NCBI GenBank assembly: GCA_025363575.1
Contig: JANYDM010000073.1
Coordinates: 1 to 64,000, forward strand
Direction of reading: 5' to 3'
DNA length: 64,000 bases
Source of the DNA: Betaproteobacteria bacterium
GTDB lineage: Bacteria > Pseudomonadota > Gammaproteobacteria > Burkholderiales > SG8-41
Shown: in pieces, positions 1 through 8,452 of the stretch
Numbering within the stretch: position 1 is the first letter of the stretch
Layout: each line of letters starts with the position of its first letter
Made by a program: the position numbers and the translations under genes
The notes under the pieces: model-generated
The model's input: only the letters and a program-made list of their open reading frames with translations
The model's database searches: none
Told to the model about the DNA's origin: nothing

Positions 1-962
1 AGAAAATGGATGCACGCCGCCATGTTGATGCCGGTCATCGACGTGTGCGGATTGATGCGGAACTTGTACGCGGACGCCATAGCGGCGATGCGCAATGCCT
101 CGGTGATGCCGCCGGTCTTTGATAAGTCTGGCTGCAATATCGTGATTGCGCCATCCTCGATTACGCGCGTGAACTCGAACCGCGTGTAATGGTTTTCGCC
201 CGCGGCGAGCGGCACGCTGCTGAAGGTCGCCGCCAGCTCGTAGCTGCGGTGATCGTGCGGCGGAAACGGCTCTTCGAGCCAACCGACATTCAGTTCTTCC
301 ATCACCGGCATGGCCGCGCGCGCATCTTCGACGCTGTAGCCGATATTCGCGTCGGTGAGGATCACCAGGTCTTCGCCGAAAGCCTTGCGCACGGCGGCAA
401 TGCGTTCGAGGTCGCGCTTGGGTGTGTCGCCGACGCGCAGCTTCAGCGCTTTATAGCCGGCTTCGAGGTGCGGGCGCGCTTCGGCGACAAGCGCTTTCGG
501 GTCCTGGTAACCGAGCGATACGCCGCCGGCATAAGCCGGTATTGGTTTGGGGCTGCCCCCCAGCAATTTGTACAGCGGCCAGCCGATCGCTTTGCCGCGG
601 ATGTCCCACAGCGCCTGGTCGATGCCGCTCATGGCGAGGCAGGTGCCCGCGCCCATGCCATGGCTTGCGAGCTGCTTGTCATAGATTTTTTTCCACACGC
701 CGACCACGTCCGCGGCGTTCATGCCGAGGATGAGTTGCCTCAACGTAGTGTTGACCAGGTGCGCAACGGTGCCCGGCGCGCGGCCATGGTGCGACTCGCC
801 AAAACCGATAACGCCGCCGGCCGTAGTAACTTTGACGATGACGGCGTCGCGTTTAACGACGCGGCCGACGCCGAGGCTGATGCTGTCCTCCGGCTTGACC
901 GGAAATGACGTGGGAAACGCCTCGATGGCGATGATTTTCAGATCGGGATCGTGTCCGGCCAC
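1..962 (-). CDS. Mandelate racemase/muconate lactonizing enzyme family protein (enolase superfamily), 3' end cut by window edge
   Basis: About 320 residues are visible, read from a GTG at 962 with GGAGG a few bases upstream; an in-frame stop lies before any other start. The order of motifs is that of enolase-superfamily sugar-acid dehydratases and racemases. There is an N-terminal capping domain, then K174-x-R176, metal-ligand candidates D204, E230 and E256, and H306 near the visible end. Family members abstract a proton alpha to a carboxylate using Mg2+; the substrate cannot be read from sequence. The gene follows the TonB receptor gene in the same direction after 129 bp and need not belong to the iron operon. 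The C-terminus lies outside the window. Confidence 0.85.
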   Translation of the reverse strand, partial: MAGHDPDLKIIAIEAFPTSFPVKPEDSISLGVGRVVKRDAVIVKVTTAGGVIGFGESHHGRAPGTVAHLVNTTLRQLILGMNAADVVGVWKKIYDKQLASHGMGAGTCLAMSGIDQALWDIRGKAIGWPLYKLLGGSPKPIPAYAGGVSLGYQDPKALVAEARPHLEAGYKALKLRVGDTPKRDLERIAAVRKAFGEDLVILTDANIGYSVEDARAAMPVMEELNVGWLEEPFPPHDHRSYELAATFSSVPLAAGENHYTRFEFTRVIEDGAITILQPDLSKTGGITEALRIAAMASAYKFRINPHTSMTGINMAACIHF

Positions 963-1091
963 GGAGCCTCCGCAAGCACAAATTAATTTTGGGCGCGCCA
1001 ACTATACACGACGACGCCTCGCCAACGACCATCCCTAACGGTTGATAGGCGGCGCGTCGGTTGCATCTAAATACATGACCGGCCGGCGCGC

Positions 1092-3263
1092 TTAAAAGGC
1101 CGTCGACACGGTAAGCCGCGCGTTGATCGGCGCGCCCACGCTGATGTTGTTGTCACCATCGACCGTCGGCCAGTATTTCTTGTTGAAGATGTTTTCAACG
1201 TTGAGCGAAACCCGCGTCTTCCCGCCGGAAAAGGTGTAGTAGAGCGCGGCATCGGCGCGCGCGAAGGCGGGCAGTTTCACCGTATTGAGGAACGAGGAGT
1301 ACGACGCCCCCTGGTAAATTGCGCCCAGCGCCGTGCCCCAGCCTTGGCCCAGATTGAATTTGTTCCACAGCGACAGCGTATGTTCCGGCACCAGGCCGAC
1401 TTTATTGCCCGCCGGCACCAACGAAACTGCGGTGGCCGTCGTGTTGGAATTGAACGGCTGGACGACGCGCGCATTCATATAAGCATAGCCGCCGTACACC
1501 TGCCAGTTGCGCATGACGTCGCCCTGCAGGGCTACCTCTACGCCTTCCGTGCGTTGCTCGCCGCTCTGAACGAAAGTGCCTGGAATCGACGGATTGAAAC
1601 TCTTCACGTTATTGCGCTCGAGCCGGAACACCGAAGTCGAGACGGTCAGTGCAGGCAACACATCCCAGCGTGCGCCAATCTCGTAGTTTTTCGCCGTTTC
1701 CGGCTCGAGCGTCACGTTTGCCGGCACCAGGCCCAATTGTTCGGCCGACGGCAGAAATGCGTAGCTGTAGCTGACGTAGTACGTCGATCGGGCGGTGGGC
1801 GTCCAGATCAGGCCGGCGCGCGGGCTGTAGCCGACATCAGTACGCGCGAGATTCGCCGCCGGCACGAGCGTGCGGCGGTCTTCAAAATTGACCTTGAAAT
1901 AATCGTAACGCAGGCCGGCGATCGCTTTGACCTCTTTAGTCAACGAAATCTGGTCCTGCGCGTAAAGTGCCGCAACGTCGGCGGATACCTTGTTGTTCGC
2001 ATCCGTGGTGTTCTGGCGGAAGCTGGTGGCGGTGGCAAACGGATTTGCAGCAGGCACCGTGATGGCGGTGGCGGCCCCGAAGAATCCGGTGTTGCGTTTG
2101 TTGTCGCTGTCCTGATGGCCAAGCTCCATGCCGGTGAGCAGAGTGTGATCGAAGCCGCCCATGGAGAACTTCGTCGTCAGATCGGTCTGGTTGAAGGTGT
2201 TCATCCGCTGGTTATCGTTGTTGTAGGCGGAGAGCGTCATACTGCCGGCGGCGTTGACGGCGCCGCCCGGATAGACGTTCTGATAAAACTTGTCATAGCG
2301 GGTGAAGCGGAACGTATTCTTGAGCTGACGCCCGTTGCCGAAGTCATGATCGAGAACGGCGGACAGGCCGTCCACATAGGAATGCGCCGAGCTTTGCGCT
2401 GCATTGCCGAAAAAAGTGCTGGTGCTCGCGTCTAACGGCGCGCCATTGAGCGAAGGGACGCCGCGATTGGGGACCCGGCCGTCGTGCAGATGCTCGTAGT
2501 CGAGCGTGAGCGAGGTTTGCGCGCTGAATGCATAGGTCAGCGTCGGGTTCACTGCCCAGCGGCGCAGATCCACGCCATCGACAAAATTATTGGCCCCTTC
2601 CGCCATGCCGTTAAGACGGAAGGCCGCTGAGTCCCCCAGCTTGTTGCCGTAATCGAAAGTGCCGCGTTTTTGATCGTAGCTGCCCAGCGTCAGGCTCGCT
2701 TCCCCGACGTGGCCAAAGACTGGCTTTTTGGTTACGCGGTTGACGATGCCGCCGGCGCCGCCGCGGCCGAAGATCATGCCCACCGAACCTTTGAGTACTT
2801 CGACGCGCTCGAGGTTATAGAGGTCTCTGTAAATCTGTGCGTCGTCACGAACTCCGTTCACGTAAAAATCCGCCGTCGTACTGTTGCCGCGGATGACGAT
2901 CTGGTCGCGATTGCTTTCGCCCTGGTGCATCAAAACGCCTGGCACATAGCGGAACACGTCGCCCATGCTCTGCATTGCCTGGTCTTTCATGAGCTGCGCG
3001 GGAACGACAGTCACCGAGGCGGGAACTTCTTTTAACGGCGTGTCCGTTTTCGTGGCGGTGCCGGAACGGGTCGCGCGATAACCGTCTACGGGGCCGTCGG
3101 CGCGCTCCGTTTCGGCCTGCACTTTGACTTCAGGCAGCGCCTGATCGCCGGCAGACTGTTGCGCTTGCGCGGCGAGCGGCATCGTCAGCGCGGCGAAGAC
3201 CGCGAGGGACAGCGGTTTGAATACATTGGATACGTTGAATACGTTGGGGAACTGCTGTGCCAT
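1092..3263 (-). CDS. TonB-dependent siderophore receptor (Fiu-like catecholate type)
   Basis: A 723-residue outer-membrane receptor, usual length for the family. Residues 1-35 form a signal peptide ending in an Ala-rich AQA-type cleavage region, followed by a TonB-box-like LPEVKVQ. The plug domain (about 45-180) contains ERVEVLKGS and GRGGAGGIVN, which resemble the catecholate receptor Fiu. The remainder is a beta-barrel ending in Phe, as outer-membrane proteins require. It is the last gene of the leftward tonB-exbB-exbD-FTR1-hemP group, which supplies its energising complex. Ferric-catecholate is the likely ligand by family resemblance only. A GGAG lies 9 bp ahead of the ATG. Confidence 0.9.
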   Translation of the reverse strand: MAQQFPNVFNVSNVFKPLSLAVFAALTMPLAAQAQQSAGDQALPEVKVQAETERADGPVDGYRATRSGTATKTDTPLKEVPASVTVVPAQLMKDQAMQSMGDVFRYVPGVLMHQGESNRDQIVIRGNSTTADFYVNGVRDDAQIYRDLYNLERVEVLKGSVGMIFGRGGAGGIVNRVTKKPVFGHVGEASLTLGSYDQKRGTFDYGNKLGDSAAFRLNGMAEGANNFVDGVDLRRWAVNPTLTYAFSAQTSLTLDYEHLHDGRVPNRGVPSLNGAPLDASTSTFFGNAAQSSAHSYVDGLSAVLDHDFGNGRQLKNTFRFTRYDKFYQNVYPGGAVNAAGSMTLSAYNNDNQRMNTFNQTDLTTKFSMGGFDHTLLTGMELGHQDSDNKRNTGFFGAATAITVPAANPFATATSFRQNTTDANNKVSADVAALYAQDQISLTKEVKAIAGLRYDYFKVNFEDRRTLVPAANLARTDVGYSPRAGLIWTPTARSTYYVSYSYAFLPSAEQLGLVPANVTLEPETAKNYEIGARWDVLPALTVSTSVFRLERNNVKSFNPSIPGTFVQSGEQRTEGVEVALQGDVMRNWQVYGGYAYMNARVVQPFNSNTTATAVSLVPAGNKVGLVPEHTLSLWNKFNLGQGWGTALGAIYQGASYSSFLNTVKLPAFARADAALYYTFSGGKTRVSLNVENIFNKKYWPTVDGDNNISVGAPINARLTVSTAF

Positions 3264-3349
3264 CCGGGTTTCTCCGTAGGTGAGGTAGGTGCATGGCTGG
3301 CTACCTGCGGAAAGCGGGATGGCTGGCTGGTGCGAAAAAAATGTGCTGC

Positions 3350-3550
3350 TTACTTGGTGAGAATCAACTTGCCTTTGCTGGTTTGACGCAGCGAATAAAT
3401 TTCGCCGGCGTGCTCGATCAACACTTCGCGGCGACCGCCGAAAAGATCGTCGCTGCGAATTTGCCGGCGCTGCACCCGATGATCGATGGCGCTCTCCGAG
3501 CAGCCCTGCCCGGCGCTATCCGCCGGGTCCATTTGCGCGTTAATTGGCAT
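3350..3550 (-). CDS. hemP: Hemin uptake protein HemP
   Basis: A 66-residue protein. Its C-terminal half carries the HemP/HmuP signature: DLFGGRREVLIEH, then GEIYSLRQTSKGKLILTK at the extreme C-terminus. HemP proteins are small cytoplasmic factors found with haem and iron uptake genes in beta- and gammaproteobacteria; in some species they are needed for haem-receptor expression. The reading frame continues upstream without a stop, antisense to nothing useful, so the start is uncertain. ATG at 3550 lies within the last codons of the FTR1 gene; another in-frame ATG lies at 3562. Neither has a strong ribosome binding site, which suggests coupling to FTR1 translation. Confidence 0.85.
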   Translation of the reverse strand: MPINAQMDPADSAGQGCSESAIDHRVQRRQIRSDDLFGGRREVLIEHAGEIYSLRQTSKGKLILTK

Positions 3551-4316
3551 GAGACGTTGCATCGAGGCGGTCGCCCCTACTCTTGAGAGCGGCGACCGCC
3601 AGCCAGGCGGCCGGAATGAGCACAAGCGCGATCGAATAAATCTGTGCGTAAACACCTTCGGCGTACGCCTCCGTCGCGTCGTGCCAGTACTCATTGTCGA
3701 TCGGTAGCGCCTTGGCTTCCGCCAGTTCGTGAAAGCTGTAAAGCAGCAGTTGCAACGCAAACAGCAGCAGGAAGACCGACGTGACCTGGAAGAAAAGCGC
3801 GAGGTTGATGCGGTGGCCAAAACGCGACCACGCCCAGGCAAGCAGGCCGGCGAGCGCGACGCCGCCGAAAGCGCCCGCAATAATATCGGGAGCGCCCGTG
3901 CGCAGCGCGACTGCATCGATCAGGAAAGCGGTTTCCATGCCTTCACGGGTGATCATCAGTATGGTGAACGCGAAAACGCCGAACCAGGCGGCGGCGCCCG
4001 TTTTCTGCGCCGCGCTTTCAAGGTGCGCGCCTATCTCAGTGCGCAGATGCTTCGCGGTGCGCAACATGTAAATCACCATGGAGGTCACGAGCACGACTGC
4101 GATCAACGCGAGCAGTCCCTCCCAGATCGGTTGCACCGCATATTCGGCGAGCTTGATGCCTAGTATCAGCGACAGCGTAACGCCGGCGGCAGTGCCCCAG
4201 AACACGGCCGGCACCAGCGCATCGCGGCCGGTTTTGCGCAGATAGGCAAGCGCGATGGCGACGATCAAGAAAGCTTCTATGCCTTCACGCAGCGTAATGA
4301 CGAACATTTGCAGCAT
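3540..4316 (-). CDS. FTR1-family iron permease (EfeU-like)
   Basis: A 258-residue polytopic membrane protein. The two REGxE motifs that define FTR1/EfeU ferric or ferrous permeases are both present: R10-E14 in the first helix and R124-E128 in the fourth. Seven hydrophobic segments are visible. It differs from classic EfeUOB loci in that no efeO or efeB partner lies beside it; the gene sits between exbD and hemP. A perfect AGGAGG stands before the ATG and just overlaps the exbD stop region, so it is part of the same transcript. It probably moves iron across the inner membrane after TonB-dependent uptake. Confidence 0.9.
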   Translation of the reverse strand: MLQMFVITLREGIEAFLIVAIALAYLRKTGRDALVPAVFWGTAAGVTLSLILGIKLAEYAVQPIWEGLLALIAVVLVTSMVIYMLRTAKHLRTEIGAHLESAAQKTGAAAWFGVFAFTILMITREGMETAFLIDAVALRTGAPDIIAGAFGGVALAGLLAWAWSRFGHRINLALFFQVTSVFLLLFALQLLLYSFHELAEAKALPIDNEYWHDATEAYAEGVYAQIYSIALVLIPAAWLAVAALKSRGDRLDATSHAN

Positions 4317-4326
4317 GGGAATCCTC

Positions 4327-4746
4327 CTAATTCGTATTGGGATCTGAAATAAACCCGATACGGGTGAGCCCGGCCTTGCCGGCCGCGGACATGACTTCTG
4401 CCAGTATCTGATATTGGGTGGTCTTGTCGGCCCGCAGGTGCAGTTCCGGCTGCGGATCCAGTTTTGCGGAGGCGGCCAGTCGTTGCGTCAGTTGCGTGCG
4501 GTCGACGCGCTCGCCGTTCCAGAATAGTTCGCTTGCCGCATTGATTGAGAGCGCGATATGGTCCGGACGAGTCAGGTTGGGATGGCTTGCCGCCTTGGGC
4601 AGATCGATCTTCACCGCGTGCGTTAGCAGGGGCGCCGTGATGATGAAGATCACCAGCAGCACGAGCATTACGTCGATCAGCGGAATCATGTTGATTTCAG
4701 CCATCGGCGCCGACTCGCTGCCCGTTTTGAAGCTGCCGAATGCCAT
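4327..4746 (-). CDS. exbD: Biopolymer transport protein ExbD
   Basis: A 139-residue protein with one N-terminal membrane helix (about residues 20-42). The conserved membrane Asp lies in NMIPLIDVMLVLLVIF. A periplasmic domain follows, ending with the typical R(L)GFISDP-type tail. With ExbB it forms the proton-driven motor that energises TonB. The ATG follows the exbB stop by one base, so translation is probably coupled. Length and domain layout are normal for the family. Confidence 0.93.
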   Translation of the reverse strand: MAFGSFKTGSESAPMAEINMIPLIDVMLVLLVIFIITAPLLTHAVKIDLPKAASHPNLTRPDHIALSINAASELFWNGERVDRTQLTQRLAASAKLDPQPELHLRADKTTQYQILAEVMSAAGKAGLTRIGFISDPNTN

Positions 4747-4747
4747 C

Positions 4748-5485
4748 TTAGAGGTTCCGTTTTGACGGCGGTTTGAGCGGGGTCACTGTTGCAACGTCGT
4801 CGACGTGCGATCCGGTAGTCAGGAACGAGAACAAATCGTGCGCGAAAGAATCGAGCTGGGCGAGCACCAGCCGGTTGCTGCGCACGAAGGCGTTGTAAGC
4901 GAGCACCGCCGGAATGGCCACGGCGAGCCCCGCCGCCGTCATTAACAGCGCTTCGCCCACCGGCCCGGCCACCTTGTCGAGCGTGCCCTGTCCGCTCATG
5001 CCGATATTGATGAGCGCGTGATATACGCCCCAGACGGTGCCGAACAGCCCTATGAAGGGCGCGGTGCTGCCGATCGATGCCAGCACGGTGAGGCCGGCTT
5101 CGATGCGCGCGGTCTCTTCGTCGATGACGCGTCGCATCGCGCGCGTGAGGAACTCCGCGGTGTTGCCGGCGACGTCGAGCTTGTTTGCGCCATGGTTCTG
5201 ATGGTGGCGCGCGGCGAGAATCGCGTGCCATGTGAGGTGGGAAAACGGCTCCGCAGGATGCTGTTGCCCGAGATGCGCTGCTACTGCTTGCAATGATGGC
5301 GCGTCCCAGAAGAATTGCAGGAACAGCGCGGTGCGCCGGCGGGTCATCACCGTTTGCAGCGTTTTCGTGACGATCAGATACCAGGTGGCGATGGACATCA
5401 CGACCAATACCCCGATGATGGCTTTGGCGATGCCGTCGGTCTGGGCGAGGAAGCTGGCGATGCCGGCGGTTTGAGCGGGTTCCAA
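4748..5485 (-). CDS. exbB: Biopolymer transport protein ExbB (MotA/TolQ/ExbB proton channel)
   Basis: A 245-residue protein with an N-terminal membrane helix near residues 10-35, a cytoplasmic loop, and two further helices around 130-155 and 175-200. The third segment contains the family motif PVGEALLMTAAGLAVAIPAV. It is the pentameric channel of the ExbB-ExbD-TonB motor. The start appears to be TTG at 5485, a few bases after the tonB stop and preceded by GAAAGG. A TTG start fits low, coupled translation. No other in-frame start upstream is compatible with the tonB end. Confidence 0.92.
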   Translation of the reverse strand: MEPAQTAGIASFLAQTDGIAKAIIGVLVVMSIATWYLIVTKTLQTVMTRRRTALFLQFFWDAPSLQAVAAHLGQQHPAEPFSHLTWHAILAARHHQNHGANKLDVAGNTAEFLTRAMRRVIDEETARIEAGLTVLASIGSTAPFIGLFGTVWGVYHALINIGMSGQGTLDKVAGPVGEALLMTAAGLAVAIPAVLAYNAFVRSNRLVLAQLDSFAHDLFSFLTTGSHVDDVATVTPLKPPSKRNL

Positions 5486-5488
5486 AAG

Positions 5489-6154
5489 TCAGCCTTTCAA
5501 AGAAAACGTAATCGGTATCAATACCCATGCCGGAACGGGCTGGTCGCCTTGACGCGCGGGCACGAAACGCCAGCGCTTTACGCTGTCGATGGCGGCGTCA
5601 TCGAGACGCGTGGAGCCGCTGCTCGAGCGCAGCTCGACTTTGTCGGCAGTGCCTTTGGCATTGACGAGCACGCGCAGCATCACTTTGCCCTGCTCGCCGA
5701 CGCGCCGCGAGAACGCGGGGTAGGCGGGCGGCGGATTATCGAGGTAGTCGGCGTTGAAATTCGGCGGAATAACCGGCGGCGCGATTGTCACCGGCGCCGG
5801 TTGCGGCGGCGGCGTGACCGCGATCGGCGCCGGGGGCGGGGGCGTAGGCGCCAATGCGGGCTCGGGAGCGGCTGTGGTGGTGATGATCTGCGGCGGTTGC
5901 GGCGGTGTCGGCTGTTGCACGCGCGGCCGGACCGGCAGCGGCTTGGGCGGTACTTGTGGTTTTTCGAGGATCGGTTCCGGCGTGATCAGGCTGACCATGA
6001 TGGGGACAGCCTCGGTGAACGCGGTACGTACAGGTTCGTATTGCAGCAGAGCGGCAATGACAACGGCATGCAACGCAATGACGACCGCCAAGCCACCATA
6101 GCGGCTGGCGCTATCGGTTGATTTCCAGCCTGACTGATAGATCGCAGCTTCCAT
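5489..6154 (-). CDS. tonB: Energy transducer TonB
   Basis: A 221-residue protein with a single membrane anchor (about 20-42), a long Pro-rich periplasmic spacer (about 58-135) and a TonB C-terminal domain (about 140-221) with YPAFSRRVGEQGKV and a SVKRWRFVPA segment. It carries proton-motive energy from ExbBD to the outer-membrane receptor encoded three genes downstream. It is the first gene of the leftward iron operon. The region upstream contains a Fur-box palindrome, which predicts iron repression. Confidence 0.93.
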   Translation of the reverse strand: MEAAIYQSGWKSTDSASRYGGLAVVIALHAVVIAALLQYEPVRTAFTEAVPIMVSLITPEPILEKPQVPPKPLPVRPRVQQPTPPQPPQIITTTAAPEPALAPTPPPPAPIAVTPPPQPAPVTIAPPVIPPNFNADYLDNPPPAYPAFSRRVGEQGKVMLRVLVNAKGTADKVELRSSSGSTRLDDAAIDSVKRWRFVPARQGDQPVPAWVLIPITFSLKG

Positions 6155-6229
6155 TACACTGATTTACCTGATGTTTAATGCCACCCGCGGGGCGAACTGC
6201 ACCGTGGCCTTGACATGAACCTTAATATA

Positions 6230-6248
6230 AATGAGAATGATTCGCATT
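6230..6248. promoter_or_regulatory. Fur box between tonB and bfd
   Basis: A 9-1-9 inverted repeat with arms AATGAGAAT and ATTCGCATT; one arm position is mismatched. Its core matches 11 of 14 positions of the 7-1-7 Fur consensus TGATAATnATTATCA. It lies 76 bp upstream of tonB (leftward) and 28 bp upstream of bfd (rightward), so one Fur dimer array could repress both. The identification rests on sequence match and iron-gene context. Confidence 0.8.
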
Positions 6249-6275
6249 GCAATAGTTACCGGCGGATTCCTCACT

Positions 6276-6473
6276 ATGTACGTATGTCTGTGCAACGCGA
6301 TAACCGAGCAGGAAATCCGTCAGGCGGCCGCGCTGGGCGTTACTGAGCTGCAGGAATTGAAAGACGGTCTTGGCGTGGCGACTTGCTGCGGTACCTGCGA
6401 ATCGTGCGCAAGCGAAATTTTGCAGGAAGCAACTTCCTGCAAGCGACAGCGGCGAGTCCGGCAAGCGGCCTGA
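6276..6473 (+). CDS. bfd: Bacterioferritin-associated ferredoxin (Bfd)
   Basis: A 65-residue [2Fe-2S] protein. It opens with MYVCLCNAIT and carries ligands C4, C6, C38 and C41, the same spacing as Escherichia coli Bfd. Bfd gives electrons to bacterioferritin haem to release stored iron, and is typically induced when iron is low. The bacterioferritin gene follows 188 bp downstream. An in-frame start further upstream (near 6231) would fall inside the Fur box and add unrelated residues, so the ATG at 6276 is preferred. The C-terminal 15 residues are basic and diverge from the family. Confidence 0.9.
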   Translation: MYVCLCNAITEQEIRQAAALGVTELQELKDGLGVATCCGTCESCASEILQEATSCKRQRRVRQAA

Positions 6474-6566
6474 GTCTTGCTGCGGAGCGGTGCCGCTCGC
6501 ACCGTGTGTAATAACCACTTCGTCACGATACTTGAACCATGCGCCGGCGCGGGCGCGAATTCGTTC

Positions 6567-6585
6567 TGTAATTATTCTCGTTCTC
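6567..6585. promoter_or_regulatory. Possible second Fur box, upstream of bfr
   Basis: Read on the minus strand, these 19 bp match 13 of 19 positions of the classical Fur consensus (GATAATGATAATCATTATC). The site lies about 76 bp upstream of bfr. The match is weaker and less symmetrical than the tonB-bfd site, so it could be chance. Confidence 0.4.
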
Positions 6586-6661
6586 AACTCGCAACAGCGC
6601 GAGTGTGCGTAAGGGCGCGCGGTGCTATTCTGCGGACAGGTAAAACCGTCAGGAGACGCAC

Positions 6662-7141
6662 ATGAAAGGCGACAAGAAAGTCATCCAGTATTTGAACAAG
6701 GTGCTCGTCAACGAATTGACGGCGATCAATCAGTACTTCCTGCACGGCAAGATGTTCAAGAACTGGGGCTTCGGCAAACTAGCCGAGCACACGCATCACG
6801 AATCGATCGACGAGATGAAGCACGCGGACAAGCTGATCGAGCGCATTTTGTTTCTCGAAGGCCTGCCGAATCTGCAGGAACTGCACAAGTTGCTGATCGG
6901 CGAAACGCCGCTCGAGGCGCTGCAATGCGATCTCAAGCTCGAGAAGCTTGCCTATCCGATCCTCGGGGAGGCCATCGCTTACTGCGAGTCGAGCGGCGAC
7001 TACGTCACGCGCGAATTATTCGAAGACATACTCGGCAGCGAGGAAGAGCATATTGACTGGCTGGAAACCCAGCTTGACCTGGTAGTGAAGGTCGGCGAGC
7101 AAAATTACCTGCAGTCGCAGATGAGCGTGTCCTCATCCTGA
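6662..7141 (+). CDS. bfr: Bacterioferritin
   Basis: A 159-residue ferritin-like protein of normal length. The ferroxidase ligands E18, E51, H54, E94 and a C-terminal E/H pair in the EEEHIDWLE segment are in place, and M52 is the axial haem ligand, so this is a haem-containing Bfr. It stores iron as a 24-mer. AGGAGA precedes the ATG. It follows bfd, its electron donor. Its 3' end overlaps the convergent chaN gene by 9 bp, with no obvious terminator between them. Confidence 0.95.
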   Translation: MKGDKKVIQYLNKVLVNELTAINQYFLHGKMFKNWGFGKLAEHTHHESIDEMKHADKLIERILFLEGLPNLQELHKLLIGETPLEALQCDLKLEKLAYPILGEAIAYCESSGDYVTRELFEDILGSEEEHIDWLETQLDLVVKVGEQNYLQSQMSVSSS

Positions 7142-8089
7142 TTTGAATCCGGCGCACGGGTCGGGCCGCGGTCGGGGCGGCGTGAAGTAAACGAAATCGA
7201 ACGGCGGGACGCCTGCCGTCGACCTGACATAATCCTGCGGTTCATTCGATGCGGTTTCCACTTCGAGGATGCCGATCGCGCATATCCGTGTGGCAGATGC
7301 CGCGTGCAGATAGACCGGCACGGCGAGGTCGCGACGCGCGTGGCCATTTCCGGCAATCAGCACAGCGCCGTCACTGCCGGCGTCGAGTAAAGTCTCCGCG
7401 AGCGCCGTGTCGCGCGCGCGTTGCGCGGCTGTCATGGCAGGCACCATCGAGTCCGGCAAAGCGCCGCAATGGCCCTCGATTATGCTTGTGCGCATAGCCT
7501 GTTCTTTTTCGGCCGTCCACGGCGCCGTGATGTTATCCGCCGATCCACCCTCAGCGCCGAACCGTTTTACGATCTGGCCGGCAGCCGCGCGCGAGAGGTT
7601 GGCCGCGCGCATTGGCATGCCGTAACGCAACGCGATTTCCACCAGCGGCCGATAGTAATTCCAATCCCACCCTTTGCGGTCGAACTTGACCGTTCTCGCT
7701 ACGTCATCTGCGGTAATCTTGCCGGCGTACTGCAACTGTTGCAGCGCCGCGTCGTATTCGCGGTCGAATTGTTCGAACGCAACCAGCGGCCGAACGCCGC
7801 CAGCGCCGATGGCGTCCAGCAATTCAGCCTGGATCGCGTGGTGGTCGGGATTATCGTGGACTTCGCCGAGGAGTCGGAAATGCGCGCGACGCGCGTTTTC
7901 AGCGAGGCTGTCGCGCGAAATAAAGCGCTGTGCCGCAACGTCCCAGATTGTTCCCGTCAGCGGGTGCTCTTGCAGAAGATCCGTTTGCCAGCGCCGGCCC
8001 GACGCCGTGGCCGCGCAATTACGGGCAGAAGGCAACATAGTGGCGAGTGCCACCGATGCCAGAGCGTGCAGCGCGTGTCTTCGCTGCAT
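7133..8089 (-). CDS. ChaN-like haem-binding protein (Tiki/DUF399 superfamily)
   Basis: About 318 residues from ATG 8089. The N-terminus (first 30 residues) is a basic then hydrophobic export-like signal with twin Arg, but it lacks a clean lipobox, so lipidation is unclear. Family hallmarks are [15 protein letters not shown] near residue 75, the FEQFDREYD segment, and AGNGHARRD near the C-terminus; the conserved His residues coordinate haem in the Campylobacter ChaN homologue. The frame stays open upstream to 8320, but that part is antisense to the receiver gene and non-homologous. Proximity to iron genes supports a haem role. It starts 8 bp after the receiver gene stop. Confidence 0.8.
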   Translation of the reverse strand: MQRRHALHALASVALATMLPSARNCAATASGRRWQTDLLQEHPLTGTIWDVAAQRFISRDSLAENARRAHFRLLGEVHDNPDHHAIQAELLDAIGAGGVRPLVAFEQFDREYDAALQQLQYAGKITADDVARTVKFDRKGWDWNYYRPLVEIALRYGMPMRAANLSRAAAGQIVKRFGAEGGSADNITAPWTAEKEQAMRTSIIEGHCGALPDSMVPAMTAAQRARDTALAETLLDAGSDGAVLIAGNGHARRDLAVPVYLHAASATRICAIGILEVETASNEPQDYVRSTAGVPPFDFVYFTPPRPRPDPCAGFKSG

Positions 8090-8097
8090 GCTGAAAC

Positions 8098-8442
8098 TTA
8101 CGTGCCCAGCCGTTCGTTCAGCGGGAACGGCTTCGTCAGAAAATCGTTGGCCCCCAGCTCCAGGCCCCACTTGCGGTCGTAGGTCTTGGTGCTCGCGGTC
8201 AAGAAGATGAACGGTATCTGCGAAGTCGTCGCGTTTTCGCGCAGCGAAAAGAGCGTGCCGAAGCCGTCGAGTTCCGGCATCGTGATATTGCAGATGATAA
8301 GGTCGGGCATTTCCTTGCACGCGATGTCCTCCCCGGCCGCACCGTAATCGGCTTCGATGACGGGATGGCCTTCCGCTTTGAGGCGGCGCGCGATGTTCGC
8401 GCGCAGTTGCGCTTCATCGTCGATGATCAATACTTTGTGCAT
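8098..8442 (-). CDS. Stand-alone receiver-domain protein with Asn at the phospho-acceptor position
   Basis: A 114-residue CheY-like receiver. The acidic pair D8-D9, the switch Thr T82 and the catalytic Lys K104 are all present. The phospho-acceptor position is N52 (codon AAT) inside PDLIICNITMPELDG, where Asp is expected. This would abolish normal Asp phosphorylation. A GAGAAG ribosome binding site lies about 8 bp before the ATG. The frame is open upstream but runs through the broken PAS/receiver gene. It could be a phosphorylation-independent pseudo-receiver or the decaying half of a dead signalling locus; the decayed neighbour favours decay, the intact domain argues against it. Confidence 0.8.
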   Translation of the reverse strand: MHKVLIIDDEAQLRANIARRLKAEGHPVIEADYGAAGEDIACKEMPDLIICNITMPELDGFGTLFSLRENATTSQIPFIFLTASTKTYDRKWGLELGANDFLTKPFPLNERLGT

Positions 8443-8452
8443 GCGGATCTTC

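Noticed and set aside
189..908. Long plus-strand open frame of 239 codons
   Set aside because: It is antisense to the enolase-superfamily gene, whose motifs read cleanly on the minus strand; the plus-strand protein resembles nothing.
963..1091. TATAGT hexamer as promoter of the enolase-superfamily gene
   Set aside because: No -35 at acceptable spacing; the best TTGGCG is only 13 bp away.
1344..2435. Plus-strand frame of 363 codons
   Set aside because: Antisense to the TonB-dependent receptor; a product of GC-rich codon bias.
5754..6101. Gly-rich plus-strand frame
   Set aside because: It is the antisense reading of the Pro-rich spacer of TonB.
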